DNA of 64,000 nt from Malania oleifera (taxonomy: Eukaryota > Streptophyta > Magnoliopsida > Santalales > Ximeniaceae), in the NCBI RefSeq assembly GCF_029873635.1, contig NC_080420.1, positions 123,884,719-123,948,718 on the forward strand. The letters are read 5' to 3'. Position 1 is the stretch's first letter; each line of letters opens with the position of its first letter. Shown one piece after another: positions 33,739 to 47,057 of the stretch. A program made the position numbers and the translations under genes. Below the pieces are notes generated by a model. It saw only the letters and a program-made list of their open reading frames with translations. It searched no databases and was not told the origin of the DNA.

Positions 33739-34583
33739 ATTAATTTACTATCATGCTTAGTGAGGTAGTTTAAATGTCATAGAAATAAAATGTTTAGGTA
33801 AGTTTGTGTAAAATATCAAAATTTGAAGCAAAACTTAATTTTGTTTTCTAACAAAATTTCAGAAGAGATCCTAAATTTTTTAAAAGTTTATACGATATCC
33901 TCGTATTTTCCACAAATGAGGTCAATATTTTGTCTTTTACCCTTATCACTATTTTAGATAACGACGTAAATTACTCATTGATATATCTTCCCTATTTGAA
34001 TAGGGACAAACCTAATAAGGACCCATAAGATAAAGGTAACCTAGTGTATTTTTTATATTAAAAATGAATTTTAATATAGTATCTTTACCTATTATGAATA
34101 TTTTTTTGTACAAATGTTTAATATGTTAATTATATACCATGACCTGACCCTACAAAATATAAATTTTACATTTGTCACTGACACCAAGAAAAGTGGATAG
34201 AGGTGACCTTAAGAACTCATTTGCACTCATCTTAAAGTGCATGTCTTAATTCCTCCCCCTCACTAAACTATTCTTTCATTTCAGATATAAAAATAAGTAG
34301 ATTATCAATATTGTTTTCATTCATAATTATTGTGTTGGACTCCTTTAATAATTTTGAAATAAAAAAGGCTAACTTTTTAAAGAGAAACATCTTTAGAATA
34401 TAAAATCATAGTAACTAGTATGTCCTTATAGTGTGAAGGCATTCTTGGGAATTCATTCTAAGTATGTACAAGGTGGTAGTAGGCCATAAAGGTTGACACT
34501 ATTTGGTTAGTCAAAGTGTGCACAAATTAAGTATATCAACTTCAACACAATTCTAAAACAACATTGAACCATGATCAATTAAA
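33739..34583. repeat. Backbone repeat, copy 1 (part 3)
   Basis: Aligns with 36736-37540: shared 'gaatagggacaaacctaa', 'agtatctttacctattatg', 'cattcttgggaattcattct' and 'ggttgacactatttggtta' blocks. No gene seen. Confidence 0.65.
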
Positions 34584-34687
34584 GTGTTAGTGTATTTTAA
34601 TATTTTGATATTATTAATCTATAAATAAAGCAACTGTGTCATGAGAAATGACATGTATCTTGAAATAAGAAGTGTATCTGTGCTTAT

Positions 34688-35006
34688 GGATCGTTTGGTT
34701 TGGCAGAATAACTATTCATTAGAATAAAATAAAATATAGTTTAAATTATGGGAATCAAAAGAATATTTATTCCTTATATATACCTAATTTTTTCATTGAA
34801 AATGTACTTAGAAATGAATAGACATTTCTATGATGAAATATAAGAATAATTATTCTTATCTATCCCTTATTGTGGACTTATAAAATATTTCATATTGTTA
34901 TTTTTGTTTTATAGCAACGACATGTTCCTTGTATAACTAATTATAACTAATCAACCAAAACTCATCTATTCCTAAGAATAGATATTTCACAAACCAAACA
35001 TAACCT
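34688..35006. mobile_element. MITE-like element with terminal inverted repeats
   Basis: The left end GGATCGTTTGGTTTGGCAGA and the right end (reverse complement GGTTATGTTTGGTTTGTGAA) match imperfectly over about 28 bp. Length is about 319 bp with no coding capacity. GTTTGGTTT termini are common in plant MITEs. I could not fix a target duplication, so the superfamily is open. Confidence 0.6.
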
Positions 35007-35115
35007 TCGTTCAGTCATTTGTTCATGTATTTTATAAATTAATAAATCATTTACGTGAGTGTACCTTAACTTCAGGCATGTATCCATTTATTTTAGATAC
35101 ATCCTATTTATTAAG

Positions 35116-35122
<7 letters not shown>

Positions 35123-35158
<36 letters not shown>
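35123..35158. repeat. (TA)n microsatellite
   Basis: About 36 bp of alternating TA. Confidence 0.95.
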
Positions 35159-35162
<4 letters not shown>

Positions 35163-35590
35163 AATAAGAGGTCTAGTGTGTCTATAAATAGACACCAATA
35201 ACTTTGGCTCTAAACATAATCTTTACACAATTTTCTTCACATTACTCTCATCACACTACCTTAATCATCCAGGTTTAGATAGTTTGACATCTTAAGAAAG
35301 GTATTTTTGTGGAACTTTGGACTCTTCCATTTGGGCAAAATCGGAGAGAGTCATAAGATTCAAATCAGATTGTTGTAACTTGGGGGAGACAAGTCGAGCG
35401 AAATTCTATTGCACCAGTTCGTAGGTTAAGACAAAAAATTGCAGATGACTTGAATCTCCTTAAAGCAAGATATCTACGTTTCAACCTAATTATGAAGCGT
35501 GTTTGCATTTGATTTGAGTTTAAGTTTATTGTTATATTTATTTTAAATTCCTTAAATTTTTAAGGAAATTCAAACTGTGGAGTCTAGAAC

Positions 35591-36121
35591 AAAGGTAGAG
35601 AGATACTTTAGAATATAAAATCACTATAACAAGCATTATCTAGAACAAAGGAAGAGATACTTTTGTAAACTAAGTCTCACTAGTCATCGCTACATGTAAT
35701 GATACTATGATAGTACAGGCTGTAGAGGTTGAAGTTATTCAATTAATTAAAATGTGCAAAAAAAATATCAACTAAATTAAAAATTATTTACTCGAAGAAA
35801 TTCAAAACCCGAACATTAAGCCGTAATTGTAGAAATTTGATTAACTAATGAATTAAATTAAAAATTATAACAATCCAAACAGAAAAATCAGAGGAATGTA
35901 TTTTAATGTTAGAAATAAAAAATACACATCTAAAAATAAGTAATTATACGTGATAGCGTGCAATCAAATTCTAGCTACATTAATACAAATGAAGAAAAAT
36001 TATATAATAATTTGCAAGAATGCTATAAATGCGCGCCATATTAGTAGACATTAGCTTTCTTTAAAGATAAAAATTCTAAACTTTTCAAATGCTTCTAGTT
36101 TACTTGTCACACAATAAAAAA

Positions 36122-36168
<47 letters not shown>

Positions 36169-37900
36169 ATTCTCTTCTCAAATATGAATAATTTATATTT
36201 AAAAATAAAAGTTGGAGCACGAGGAACATATGACCCGATTATGGGAATACTGTCAGCGCAAGTAGCAAGTATTCCTAATTGATATTCTAAATATATATAC
36301 GGGCAAAAACACTAACCACTCCTGAAGTTCGAAAAATAGATCTAAACCTTCTTGAATTTTAATAAATTTATAGTTTTCTTTAGACAACTAATTTTTATGG
36401 CACTTAGACTTCGTTAGTTGATCATCAAACAATAAAGTAAAACTTCAAAAAATAGACTATGCTACCTATTTTTACCTTAATGCAAATGAAATTACACAAC
36501 AATGCTAAGAAATCCATTATACACAATAGTGCTTAGGCCGAAATACCATTTTTTCATGTCTCTATTTAGGTTTTTGTTGCTCGTCAATATTTCGAAGACA
36601 AGTTTCAAGAAATCACTCCTCCCCAACCCTATTTCTCAAAAATATAATATCAAACTATGGCTGCTTCTTATTATTATAGAAAAAAATACGAACCTTTCTT
36701 GATGTTTAGCAAAAAGATAAGAATTTTTATAACTTTGGATATAGTTATACCCTATTCATTACTTTACTATTAAGTTACAATATAAATGTCATAGAAATTA
36801 TATGTCTAGGCAAGTCTACAAAAAGTATAAAAAATTCAAGGGTAAAACCTCATAAGATATCCTCCCTTTTTTCCCAAATCACAAGAAGGTCAATATTTTT
36901 CATCCTTGTCACTATTATGGATAATGATCGTAAATTACTCATTAATATATCCCCTATTTGAATAGGGACAAACCTAAGATACTTTTCTTTTATTAAAAAA
37001 GAATGTTAATCTAGTATCTTTACCTATTATGCATATTTTTTTTGCGCAAGTTTTTAATATTACCTATACTATGACCCTACAAAGTATAAACTTTATATTT
37101 ATCAATTGTCATTGGCACCAAGGAAAGTGAACAATGATTAAGGAGTCATTTGCGCTCAATCAACTAATGGCGCACATATACGTTTTTAAGTCCTCCTTCA
37201 CAGAACTATTATTTTATCTCGTATGTAAAATAAGTATTGATTATCAATATTATCCACATTTCTATTTTTTTTTTCAAAAATAGCCTAGCACTATTGTTTG
37301 GTACCTCAATAATTTTTGAAATAAAATAAGCTAACTTTTTTAAGAGAAACTTCTTATACATAGTAACTAGTATCTTCTTATAGTGTGAGGGTGAAAGCAT
37401 TCTTGGGAATTCATTCTCAAAAGCATCCACTAGGTCTTAGTAGGTCATAGTGGTTGACACTATTTGGTTATTCAAATTGTGCACCAAGTATTTTAACTTA
37501 AACAAGATTCTAAAACAACATTGAACTGCAGTTAATTAAATTTTGGTTCATCTAGTAACTACATCAAGTTTAACCATGTTTTTCTTTGTAAAAAATAATT
37601 AAACTCATGATCATGCCATCGTTTTTCCTCTTAAATATGAACAAATATAGTCATTTAACTTTCTTTATATTACAAATAATTATATAGAGAAGAATGAATT
37701 GGATTTTAAGTTGGGCATGTGACATATTATGAAAAAATAATAAGTACACCCAATATATCAAACAATTAGTATATGGAAACCGATGTAATGCTTTCAAGCA
37801 TTTTGTGAGTCAAACTCACATATAGGCATTAAGATGCAGTGCAACCAAAGTCATTTAGTCAGTTATCAAAATATGATTGATCCTATTTGCATTGTCCAAA
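35591..37900. repeat. Backbone repeat, copy 2
   Basis: Diverged duplicate of 29750-34560 without the LINE insertions. It includes (TA)n at 36127-36163. The distal part (37540-37760) resembles 21360-21640. It is interrupted at 37905 by the Tat-like element and resumes at 61214. No gene seen. Confidence 0.65.
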
Positions 37901-37905
37901 GTAAC

Positions 37906-40660
37906 TGTCGCAACGTCCCAAAGAAGGGTCTAAAATGGCGAGGGCTAACAAATATTGAAATTTGAATGAAGTCACCACTAATCTATTACTTACCTTGGTA
38001 CAGTTAGAACACCTATTCACTACTCATTAATTGATCTCTAGATTATTCCTAGGTCAAAGAACTAATAGTTTTAGTCTATTTTACCAAAATCGGCATCAAA
38101 AGTTCGGTTACGCGAGGAGAAGGTACTAACACTCCCTACACACCCGTTCTATGAACGGTACCTAATTAATTATGAATAATCCCTAAATTAAATTTCAATG
38201 GTCTTTAATTAACTCTTTTAATGCAAACCAATAGATAAATAAATAAAAGTAAATAAATAGATTAATTAATTAATTAATCAAAAAGAAAAATGAAAAATTA
38301 TAGTACAATTAGGAATGTCTAATAAGACCTCCAAACAAGAAAATTTTATTAGATAACCCCCCCCCCCCTTCTAAACTAACACAAACGAGGTCTGAAATAC
38401 CTCTTTGCCCTTTTTGAAATCATCGGAACACACTCACACCAAAAACGAGTAAAATCATCAAAAATTAGCTTTGAAAACATTTCTAAATTTTTCAAAATCT
38501 TTGTAAAAATTTTCTGAAATTTTTCAATTTTTTTCTAAAATTTTCCAAGATTTTTAAAAAAATATTTCTTTATTTTTTTTTTGGTATTTTATTTTCCATT
38601 TTTTGAGTCAAAACAACTCAAAATATTTTTCTAGACTTCAAAAATATTTTTCCAAATTTTTATTTATTTTTCCTAATTTTTCTCTATTTTTAAAATTTAA
38701 AACTAAGTTAAAATATTAAATAAATAAATAAATAAAATAAAATAAATAATAAACAAAAATAAGAACCAGGCCAATCGGTTCATTTAAAATGAATTAGGTT
38801 AACCTGTGGGTGCCACATGTCCACCCATAGTGGTGAGACATAGCCACCTTTTTATTGTCCTCTTTTAAAAAAAATTTTGAAATAGGGTGACACATGTCAG
38901 CACCTAATTTGCTTGGACCTTAAAACATGGATCGCTAACGTGGTGAAGATCTGACCATCCAAAGAAAATACGAATTGGATGGCCGAGATTGAGCCATGTC
39001 ACCCCTTTAGTGCTTGGTCTAAAGAGTGTACCCACTTCCCCCTAAATATATATATATATAATCAATTTTCTTATTTTCTTTCATTTTTCAAGATTCTCTC
39101 TCTCTCTCTCTCCTCTCTCCCAAATTCTCTTCCCTCTCTCTCTCTCTCTCTCCCCGCGACTCTCTCACTCTTCGCGTCTCTCTCTCTCTCTCTTGGCCTC
39201 CCTCTCTTCGTCATCTTCTTCTTCTCTTCTTCTGTTCGGTCCTCCAAATTTGTTCGGCTTCTTTCTTCTTTTTGCTTCTTTCCCTCATTATCTATTATTC
39301 CCTCATTAATGATGATTTCCTTGCAAATCTACTCAACAACGGAGATTGGCTCCTCAAGTTCCTCATACCCGCACCAAAATGAAACCCAAGTAGTACTTTC
39401 TCCTTTTTCTTTTTATTTTCTTGCAAACCAAATAACTTTGATTTCCTTTTTTTTTTTTCTTTGTTGGACTCCCCTGAACTCAATGGGCTGAGTTCAAATT
39501 GACTCGGTGAGTTAATTCACCGGGTTGGATTTTGGTTTGGTATGGGCTCAGTTAGGTTTAAATTGAAATTAGACCCAAGTCCACATTTGGGTCTGAACTG
39601 AGCACATGGGCTCAATTTTAACATGTGGGTTCGGCCCACTGTTAAATTAAAATTCAAAACTGGTTTTGGAGTATTAATGGACCCAGATCCAACTTGGGTA
39701 TGGGTCTTAGGTTTACAGGTCCCTGAGTCAAACAGATTAACCCAGCCAAATGGATCGAGTTATTAGACCCTTAAGGTGGGTTGGGCCATTGGATGGTTTG
39801 GGTCATCGGGTCGAACTCAATGTATCGTATCCACAAATTGGATATGAATCCTCATTCTTTTTCAATTCATTTTTCATAAAATAAAATACAGAAAACGAAA
39901 CTAAAATTGATACACACATCAAGTCTTCAACTCCACCAGTCTTTGAGTCTCCTTTGCTACAATTTCAGAACACAAATTTTGATTTTTTTAGGCCTCTGAA
40001 TTCGACAATTTTCCCCAGCAAAAACTGTGTAACTCACAGATTCTAAATAACTTCTGTCTGGATGTGTGTGAATCACCTTATAAACTGCTCCTCTGTCTGA
40101 ACACCTCTCAAAATTCCTACTCTACTTGTATGCAAATCTTCTTTGCAACTATCACTGTAACTTCCTTGCACTACATCTATCTCCTCTGTTATGTGAATAT
40201 TGTGTGTCCATCCTCTCTAAAGTCCTCCCTATTTATAGGCTTTCAAAACTTGTTTGGATTTGATTGTGATAATTTTGATTGATTAATTTGCTCGATTAAC
40301 TTCCAATTTTGTCAACCATCACATTAATCCACACTGTCAAATTTACTTTGGAATTTAGCACATGTTTTTTGACCTTGTGATAATTTGATTGATTAATTTG
40401 TTCAATTAACTTCCAATTTCATCAATCTGACCATTAGAATTTTATCACATGTTTTGTACCCTTTTATTTCTCTCGCATGTTTCATTGCTAATTGCAGATT
40501 GAAGACTACCTTGGCCCACTTCCATTTTTCCTTTTCTACATCTTTTTTTGTATTTTTCTTTTATTTTGTTTTATTTTTTTTTATTTTATGTATGAAGAAA
40601 TAATGAAATTGTTTAATTTTTTTGTAATATAAGACCCTAAGACAATTTGGGGTGTCTACA
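37906..40660 (-). repeat. 3' LTR of the Tat-like element
   Basis: 2,755 bp, ends TGTCGCAACG...GTCTACA. Contains a C-run (38359-38368), (CT)n tracts (about 39094-39200) and a minus-strand TATA box CCTATAAATAGG (40228-40239). The ORF-like stretch at 38979-39491 is low-complexity Ser/Leu and not a gene. Confidence 0.9.
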
Positions 40661-40676
40661 ACTGCCCCTCTTTATA
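40661..40676 (-). other. Polypurine tract of the Tat-like element
   Basis: The minus strand reads TATAAAGAGGGGCAGT immediately before the 3' LTR (TGTAGACACC), the expected place and composition. Confidence 0.75.
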
Positions 40677-40919
40677 GGTTTTGCTACTAAATATGACAAA
40701 AGACCTATCTCTTGTCCTCTTTTAGTAACAAATCTATAAATACAAAAGGCACAGGTTTTGGACTGGGTCTTATATAACAAAAACCTCTACAAAAGAAAAT
40801 ATATGGATTTACAAAGATGTATGGAATCCCAAACCCACTCACGGACTTACAGAGTAAGGTATAAAATGTCTTAGTTGACGAAAAAGATTATTACCACAAG
40901 TTTGGAAACCATGCCCTGC

Positions 40920-41617
40920 ACCACGTGAATAGCTCTCCAATAAAAACAACTGCTCAAATTTAGGGAACTAACGCTGCATATCTCTGAAATAATCTTAGAT
41001 AAGACCTCTTAGATTCAGGAACTATAAACGCCAAAACCCTCTGAGATGGTCAAAACAACTTTAGAGTGTTAATGGTTAGTACAACTTTTTAAAGATGACT
41101 ACTCAAATTTGGGAACTCTAATGGCCGCAAATCTCTAAGATAGCCAGAGCACTTTGAATGTTAGCAGTCAGTACAACTTGAATATGACTACTCGGATTTG
41201 GGAACTCTAATCGCTGCAAACCTCCGAGATAGCGAGAGCATTTTGGATAAGACCATTTAAACTTTGGGAACAATAATCATCGCAAACATCTGAACTAGTC
41301 AAAACAACTTGAAGATGACTACTCGAATTTAAGAACTCTAATCACCACAAACCTCCGAGATAGCCAGAGTATTTTTCTTTGAAGATGACCATTCGGATAC
41401 TTAAACCTTCGAAATAGTCAGAGCATTTTTCTTTGAAGATGACTATTCGGATACTTAACCTCCAAGATAGCCAAAATATTTTTCTTTGAAGATGACTATT
41501 GAGATACTTAACCTCCAAGATAGCCAGAACATTTTTCGTTGAAGATGACTATTCAGATACTTAACCTTCAAAATAGTTAGAGCATTTTTCTTTAAATATG
41601 ACTATTTGGATACTTAA
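40920..41617. repeat. Minisatellite near the 3' end of the Tat-like element, left part
   Basis: Imperfect units of about 50-75 bp built on 'cctccgagatagccagagca', 'ttttctttgaagatgacta' and 'ttcggatactta'. The later units (41380-41617) are shorter and more regular. The array is split at 41617 by the solo LTR and continues at 49928. Tandem repeats in this place are typical of Tat/Ogre elements. Confidence 0.85.
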
Positions 41618-41719
41618 TGTAGTAACCCGAACCCAGTAAATAAAATAAAAATGAATAAAGGAAAAAGGAAGAATAAAAGAAAGGGAAAATAAAATTTCAA
41701 AAGGACATCAAGCAGGGAC

Positions 41720-41926
41720 TCATCGACGAACTAGTTCTCCTCATCGACGAGCGTCCTTATGGATTTCGTCAACGAGTTTACATGTCTCGTCGACGAAAAT
41801 TTAGCGAGATAGATTTTACATATTCCTGAGTTTCATCAACAAACTTATGGTTTCATCGACGAACGGTCTTCTTGGGCTCGTCGACGAATCCACATGTCTC
41901 ATTGACGAAGTCCTGCCTATAAATAG
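41720..41926 (+). promoter_or_regulatory. TCGTCGACGA palindrome array and TATA box of the solo LTR
   Basis: Eight copies of a palindromic motif (TCGTCGACGA and variants such as CATCGACGAA) between about 41720 and 41909, directly followed by CCTATAAATAG (41916-41926). The layout matches the GGTCGACC arrays of elements A and B, although the LTRs are otherwise different. Regulatory role inferred. Confidence 0.6.
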
Positions 41927-41966
41927 TATTGCTTTCATTTTAAGCGACGTTTTCTCTCTCCTCATG

Positions 41967-42003
<37 letters not shown>

Positions 42004-42887
42004 CCAACGGTTCCCTCACTCTCTCTTCGATTTCGGCTCTATTAAAGCCCCAATTGACGATCAGAAACCACCACGAGATTCTTGAGAAGATTCTCTTCAA
42101 CGTAGGCATAGAAGATTTTCAATTTGGAGTATTAAACTAAATTTTAGGAGTGTGAGGGCTTAGGAGATGTTAAATGATAAATATCATGGGGATAAACTAA
42201 TTAAGTCAGAATTTTTCAAATACAAGGTTTTGTTTCCTATTCCATTTAGGCAAAATATTCGAGGAGCAAGTAAGGGGAATTAATTATAGTAGGTTTTTAT
42301 TTAATTTTAAATCGATTAAATTCGAGTATACAAATATATATATATATATATATATATATTTAGGTATGTTTTATCTTAAAATTAGGCATTTGGAAAAATA
42401 ATGATTATTCATTCAATTATACATATGGAAAAGAAATTGTGTAGCAGGAATACAACTTTCATAATTTAACCGGCTGTTGTGAATGTTGATTGGTAGTAAA
42501 TACTGACCGCTTGTGAATATTGGCTGGTTGTGGATACAGTTTATTTATGAATATGGATTTTTTTTTTTCTTTTTTTTGGAGAAAGAGGACGGTACCTCCT
42601 ATCTTTATTAGAAAATCTCTCACTTATGGTGACGGAATACCTTGGTTCCAACCTTGAGACTTGGGAAAACAAAATCAAACCCCAAGATTTTAAAACTGAC
42701 TTAACCAACTAATTCAAAACCAATGACCAACAACCAAACAAATAAATAAGAACTAAACAAACTATAAGTGGAAAATAAACAAAACTCCAGAAGATCTTGA
42801 GAAATAAATCAACCACTCCAACCTTCACAAACACAAGCACAAAGCATCACGAGCACAAGGAAGGAAATCCCAACAAATCAAATCGAA

Positions 42888-45800
42888 TCATTCCCCTGAC
42901 TTGTTGTGGAAGCTCATCCTGACAACTATATGTCGAGATATACCAGATTCACCCTACTTGGCAAAGAAATCCGCACTTTGATTTGCTTCTCTATAAGCAT
43001 GTTCCACTTTGTAATGTATGTCTCTCAATGCTAACACAAGCTTTTCCCACAATTCCCATAAGTTCCAAGCCAAACACTTCCTAGAATTAATCCACCTAAC
43101 CAACAAAGCAGAGTCACAGGCAATCTACACTTGATCAAATCTGAGATCTTTACACAGATTAATCCCTATAATAAGTGCTTTCAATTCAACCATATTATTG
43201 GTTCCATAACCCGATAATGAGGAAAAAGTTGCTTTAAATAATTCTCTTTCATCTCTTAGCACGCCTCCACCACCACAATTACCTAGGTTATCTCTACAGC
43301 TTCCATCCACATTCAACCTAACCCAATCTATCCCAGGTTTACACCATCTGACTACACGAGAAAGATGAACCCTCACATTTTTTACTTGAATATCCAAAAC
43401 ACAAAGGACTGCAATATCCGTGCAAGAAGCAGGTGCACATTTAGTTAACTTGTCCGAAATTGATCTCAGCCAATATTTAATATCAAGCCACACAGTTCTC
43501 ACGGAATCATGAATTGATTCCATCCTAACTCTACATCGACGAGTCCAAAGTCTCCAAATAATGAGACTAGGTATGAGACCTACGAAAATGGCTAACCGTG
43601 AGGCACGTCCTGCACAACCAAACCAGAAATTAACTTTGACTTTCCATGTATTCGTTGTCATACAACTAACACCTTTTCATACCTCCTAAGCAAAAGATCT
43701 CATGCAAAACACATGGTCTAGAGATTCAATTTGGCATTTGAACAACAATCACACCGAAAGACCATCTGAACACCTACTTCTTGTATACGAGTATCAACAC
43801 GAAGACAAGCGAACCAAGACTTCAATGTACAAATTGACACCCGTTTTGGCAACACGGGATGCCAAATCCATTTTGAAACAAAGAATTCCTCTTTACGCTC
43901 CCTTATAATTTCCCAAGCACTTGTCGTGGTAAATTTCCAATCTGTTGAAGGTTCCCAAATTACTGTATCTGGACCCTCCTTACAAGAAATAGCAGAGTTC
44001 ATTACTTCCTCAGTCTATTCTTCACCCAACAGATCCACTAATAAATCAACATTCCACTCATCTCTATCCCAACAATCTCGTGTTCGTAGCTTATGGTTTC
44101 TAATTTCCTGAAACTTAGCACAAAGGGGACCAAAGGATAACCATCGATCAAACCAGAAAGAGGCCGACCCTTTTTAATTTGAACACGAACATGCTCTAAT
44201 ACTTCAGGTATCACACGAGCAATCGATCTCCAAAATCCGGTTCCTTTATCTGGCTTTATTTCTCTCAAGCGGTGTCTATTATTCAAATACTTGGCTTTAA
44301 AGAATTGAGTCCACAGATTATCCATAGTTAATAATCTCCACACAAACTTTATGTGCAATGATTTTTTTACTTCCTCAAAATCCCTAATACCCAAACCACC
44401 CTCACAAACAGACTTACATTTATTAGGCCAAGAACACCATTTCCTTTTTCTTTTACTATTTACTCCACTCCAAAAAAAAAAATTCGATAACATAGAATTT
44501 AACTTTGTGAAAACAATATTAGGAATGTCAATTACTGCCAATTGATGAACCGCCATTGATGATAATACATGCTTAATTAAAACTAAGCGGCCCCCTTGAG
44601 ATAAAAGCTTAAATTTCTAACCTGCTATCTTTTTCCTCAATTTAGAACCTAAAGGCTCTAAACTACGGCCGTAAAACGACCCAATACCAAAGGAACACCC
44701 AAGTATGTAGTAGGGAACCCTCCTTCCGCAAAGCCAGTCATCCTTAACAAGGATCACTTCCGAGCATAAGCAATTCTATTTGAAAAAAAAATACTTGACT
44801 TGTCTTTATTTATCATTTGGTCAAACCAATCCTCATATTTCTTAAGAGTCTTGATAAGCATTCGAATGGAACTTCTCTTACCATTGGAAAAAATAAGAAT
44901 GTCATCTGCATAGAGAATATGAGATACCAAAGGCGCCCCATGAGGATGATAGCAAGCCTCTATCTTATTCTCTATAAAATTTTTCTTTAGAAGCCGAGAA
45001 AGAACTTCCTGTAAAATAATAAACAGATAAGGAGATAGAGGGTCTCCTTGGTGAAGCCCTCGAGAAGGTTTAAAGAAACCTTTATAAGTGTCATTCATCA
45101 CAATGGAGAACCAAGGAGAGGAAACACATTCCGCCACTAAACCACAGAATCTTTAGGAGAATCCAAAGCTTTTCAAAACTAAGTTTAAAAAATCTCAATC
45201 GACCCTATCATAAGCCTTAGCCATGTCTAATTTGATCATTACATTTTCACCATTAGACTTCTTATGCAGAGAATAAACAATTTCTTGTGCTAATGTAATA
45301 TTTTCAAATATACTTCTACTGGAAATGAAAGTTCCCTGCTCCGGAGAATTCAATGCAAACAATAAATCTATCATCCTTGCAACAATATTTTTTAAAAAAA
45401 TTTTGTAAATAACACTACAAAGACTAATAGGCCTGAACTTATCAAAACTCCAGGGATTCTGAACTTTTGGGATTAGAACAATGTAAGATGCAGAATAAAA
45501 TCTAGGAAGATGAGACCTAGCAAAAAAATCTCTAACTGTATCGATCACCTCTTCTTTTACAATATCCCAACAATAATGGAAAAAAGTTGAACCAAAACCA
45601 TCCAGACCTAGGCTACTATTTCTCGGGATAGAAAGAATAGCATCCCTTACCTCCACCTCGGACGGAGCACGACAAAGAGCAATATTCTTCTCTTCAGAAA
45701 CCATAGGAGATATAATATCATCAAGGTAAGCTATTCGACTGGATCCTGCACCTGTTAAGAAAGTTTGAAAATACCTTACTGCACCTTCATGAACAGCCTC

Positions 45801-46961
45801 CATAGAATCCAACACTTCCCCATTTGAAAGCTTCAATGAATGAATTATAGTCTTCTTCCTCTTTTGATTCACAAATGCATGAAAGAACTTTGTATTATTA
45901 TCCCTCGCCACCAACCACTTCTTTTTGGCTAGCTGAGAAATACGAATCCCCTCCCTCTTTTCCCAATCTTTCAACTCGAGTTTAGAAAGGAAGAAATCTT
46001 CCTTAATTTCTGGCGAATACCCTTCTTGAAGATGAGCCTCTAGAACCTCCATACTTTCCTCCAGTTTTTTTATGTTATGATGCACATGTCTAAATACATG
46101 CTTGTTCCAGTTTCGAATTGCAACCTTCGTATGCTTCAATTTAGCAACAAGTCTAACTAAACACGTGCTATGGGATTCCTCCCTCCAAGCTTCCTCCACG
46201 CAAGACTTAAAAGACTGATGAGTGCTCCACACATTCTGATACCTGAAGGGAGAGGGATCATACCGATGCAAATTTCTATGAAACCGAATAATCAATGGGT
46301 TATGATCTGAAGTACTCCTATTTCCATACTCAAAATAAATATTTGGCAAAGATTGAAGAAGAGTCGAATTATAGAGGACCCTATCCAGTTTTGCCCAACT
46401 CCGAAAATTTTCACTATGACCATTAAACCAAGACATGTTGCTGCCAGTAACAACCAAATCCATAAGACCACAGTTGTCCATGCAAGTTTTAAATTCCTCC
46501 ATAGCTAATAACGGCCTCGTATGACCACCAATACATTCCAAATCTAAATGGATGATATTAAAATCTCCCGCCACTAACCAAGGGAAATCATCCCTCTTTA
46601 CAAGCTCCAAATCATTCCAAAGTTCCTGACGATCTATTTGACAACATTTAGCATAAACAAATGAAGCCAAGAAATTCTAGTCCACATAACAAAAAATACC
46701 CGAAATAACTTGATCAGACATATGTTGTAACTCAAAGTGCACTTCCTCTTCCCAAAACATCCAAAGTTTACCCCGTACCGATGTGTTCACACAAAAATTC
46801 AGAAAATTTAGAAAGTCAGCCCATTGCGACATCAAACTCTCATCAGAAAATGGCTCTGCAAAAGCCAAAACAGAAGGCGAAAATTTCCTTATTAACTTTT
46901 GTAAACGGCTTTTAGACATGCCTAAACCCTGCACATACCACACTAAAATTGTATTAATCAT
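42888..46961 (-). pseudogene. LINE ORF2: endonuclease, reverse transcriptase, zf-RVT, RNase H
   Basis: Order on the minus strand: endonuclease (46961 to about 46250; motifs VAGDFNII, KLDRVLYN, TSDHNPLI), RT (LIPKVQNPWSFDKFRPISLC, KLDMAKAYDRVD, RGLHQGDPLSPYLF, SHILYADDILIF), a zf-RVT region (about 43718-44556) and RNase H (43661 to 42888; GWDRLN-type start with NVDGSCRDNLGNCGGGG, later ACDSALLVRW and REANQSADFFAK). In-frame stops occur at about 46674, 45195 (Trp to TGA), 45153 and 43125. Frameshifts lie between 44754 and 44556 and further downstream. It would copy its RNA at a nicked target site if intact. RNase H-bearing L1 elements are common in plants. Confidence 0.88.
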
Positions 46962-47057
46962 AAATCAAGTTTCTTTGGACAGGTAATAACCCGTTAAGAC
47001 TTCTTCTCACTTTATCCATTAATATCCTTCAACTTAACAAGCAGAACATGTAAATCA

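Larger units (their letters stand above)
34584..35590. mobile_element. Unassigned insertion, possibly an LTR, between backbone copies
   Basis: Not found in the second backbone copy. It starts 'tgttagtgtatttt' and includes a TATA-like CTATAAATAG (about 35181-35190) followed by a leader-like stretch, as in an LTR. A MITE-like element (34688-35006) and (TA)n (35123-35158) lie within it. No PBS, ORF or second LTR seen. Confidence 0.35.

Noticed and set aside
38979..39491. 170-codon ORF, Ser/Leu-rich
   Set aside because: Made by (CT)n tracts in an LTR; low complexity and antisense to the element.
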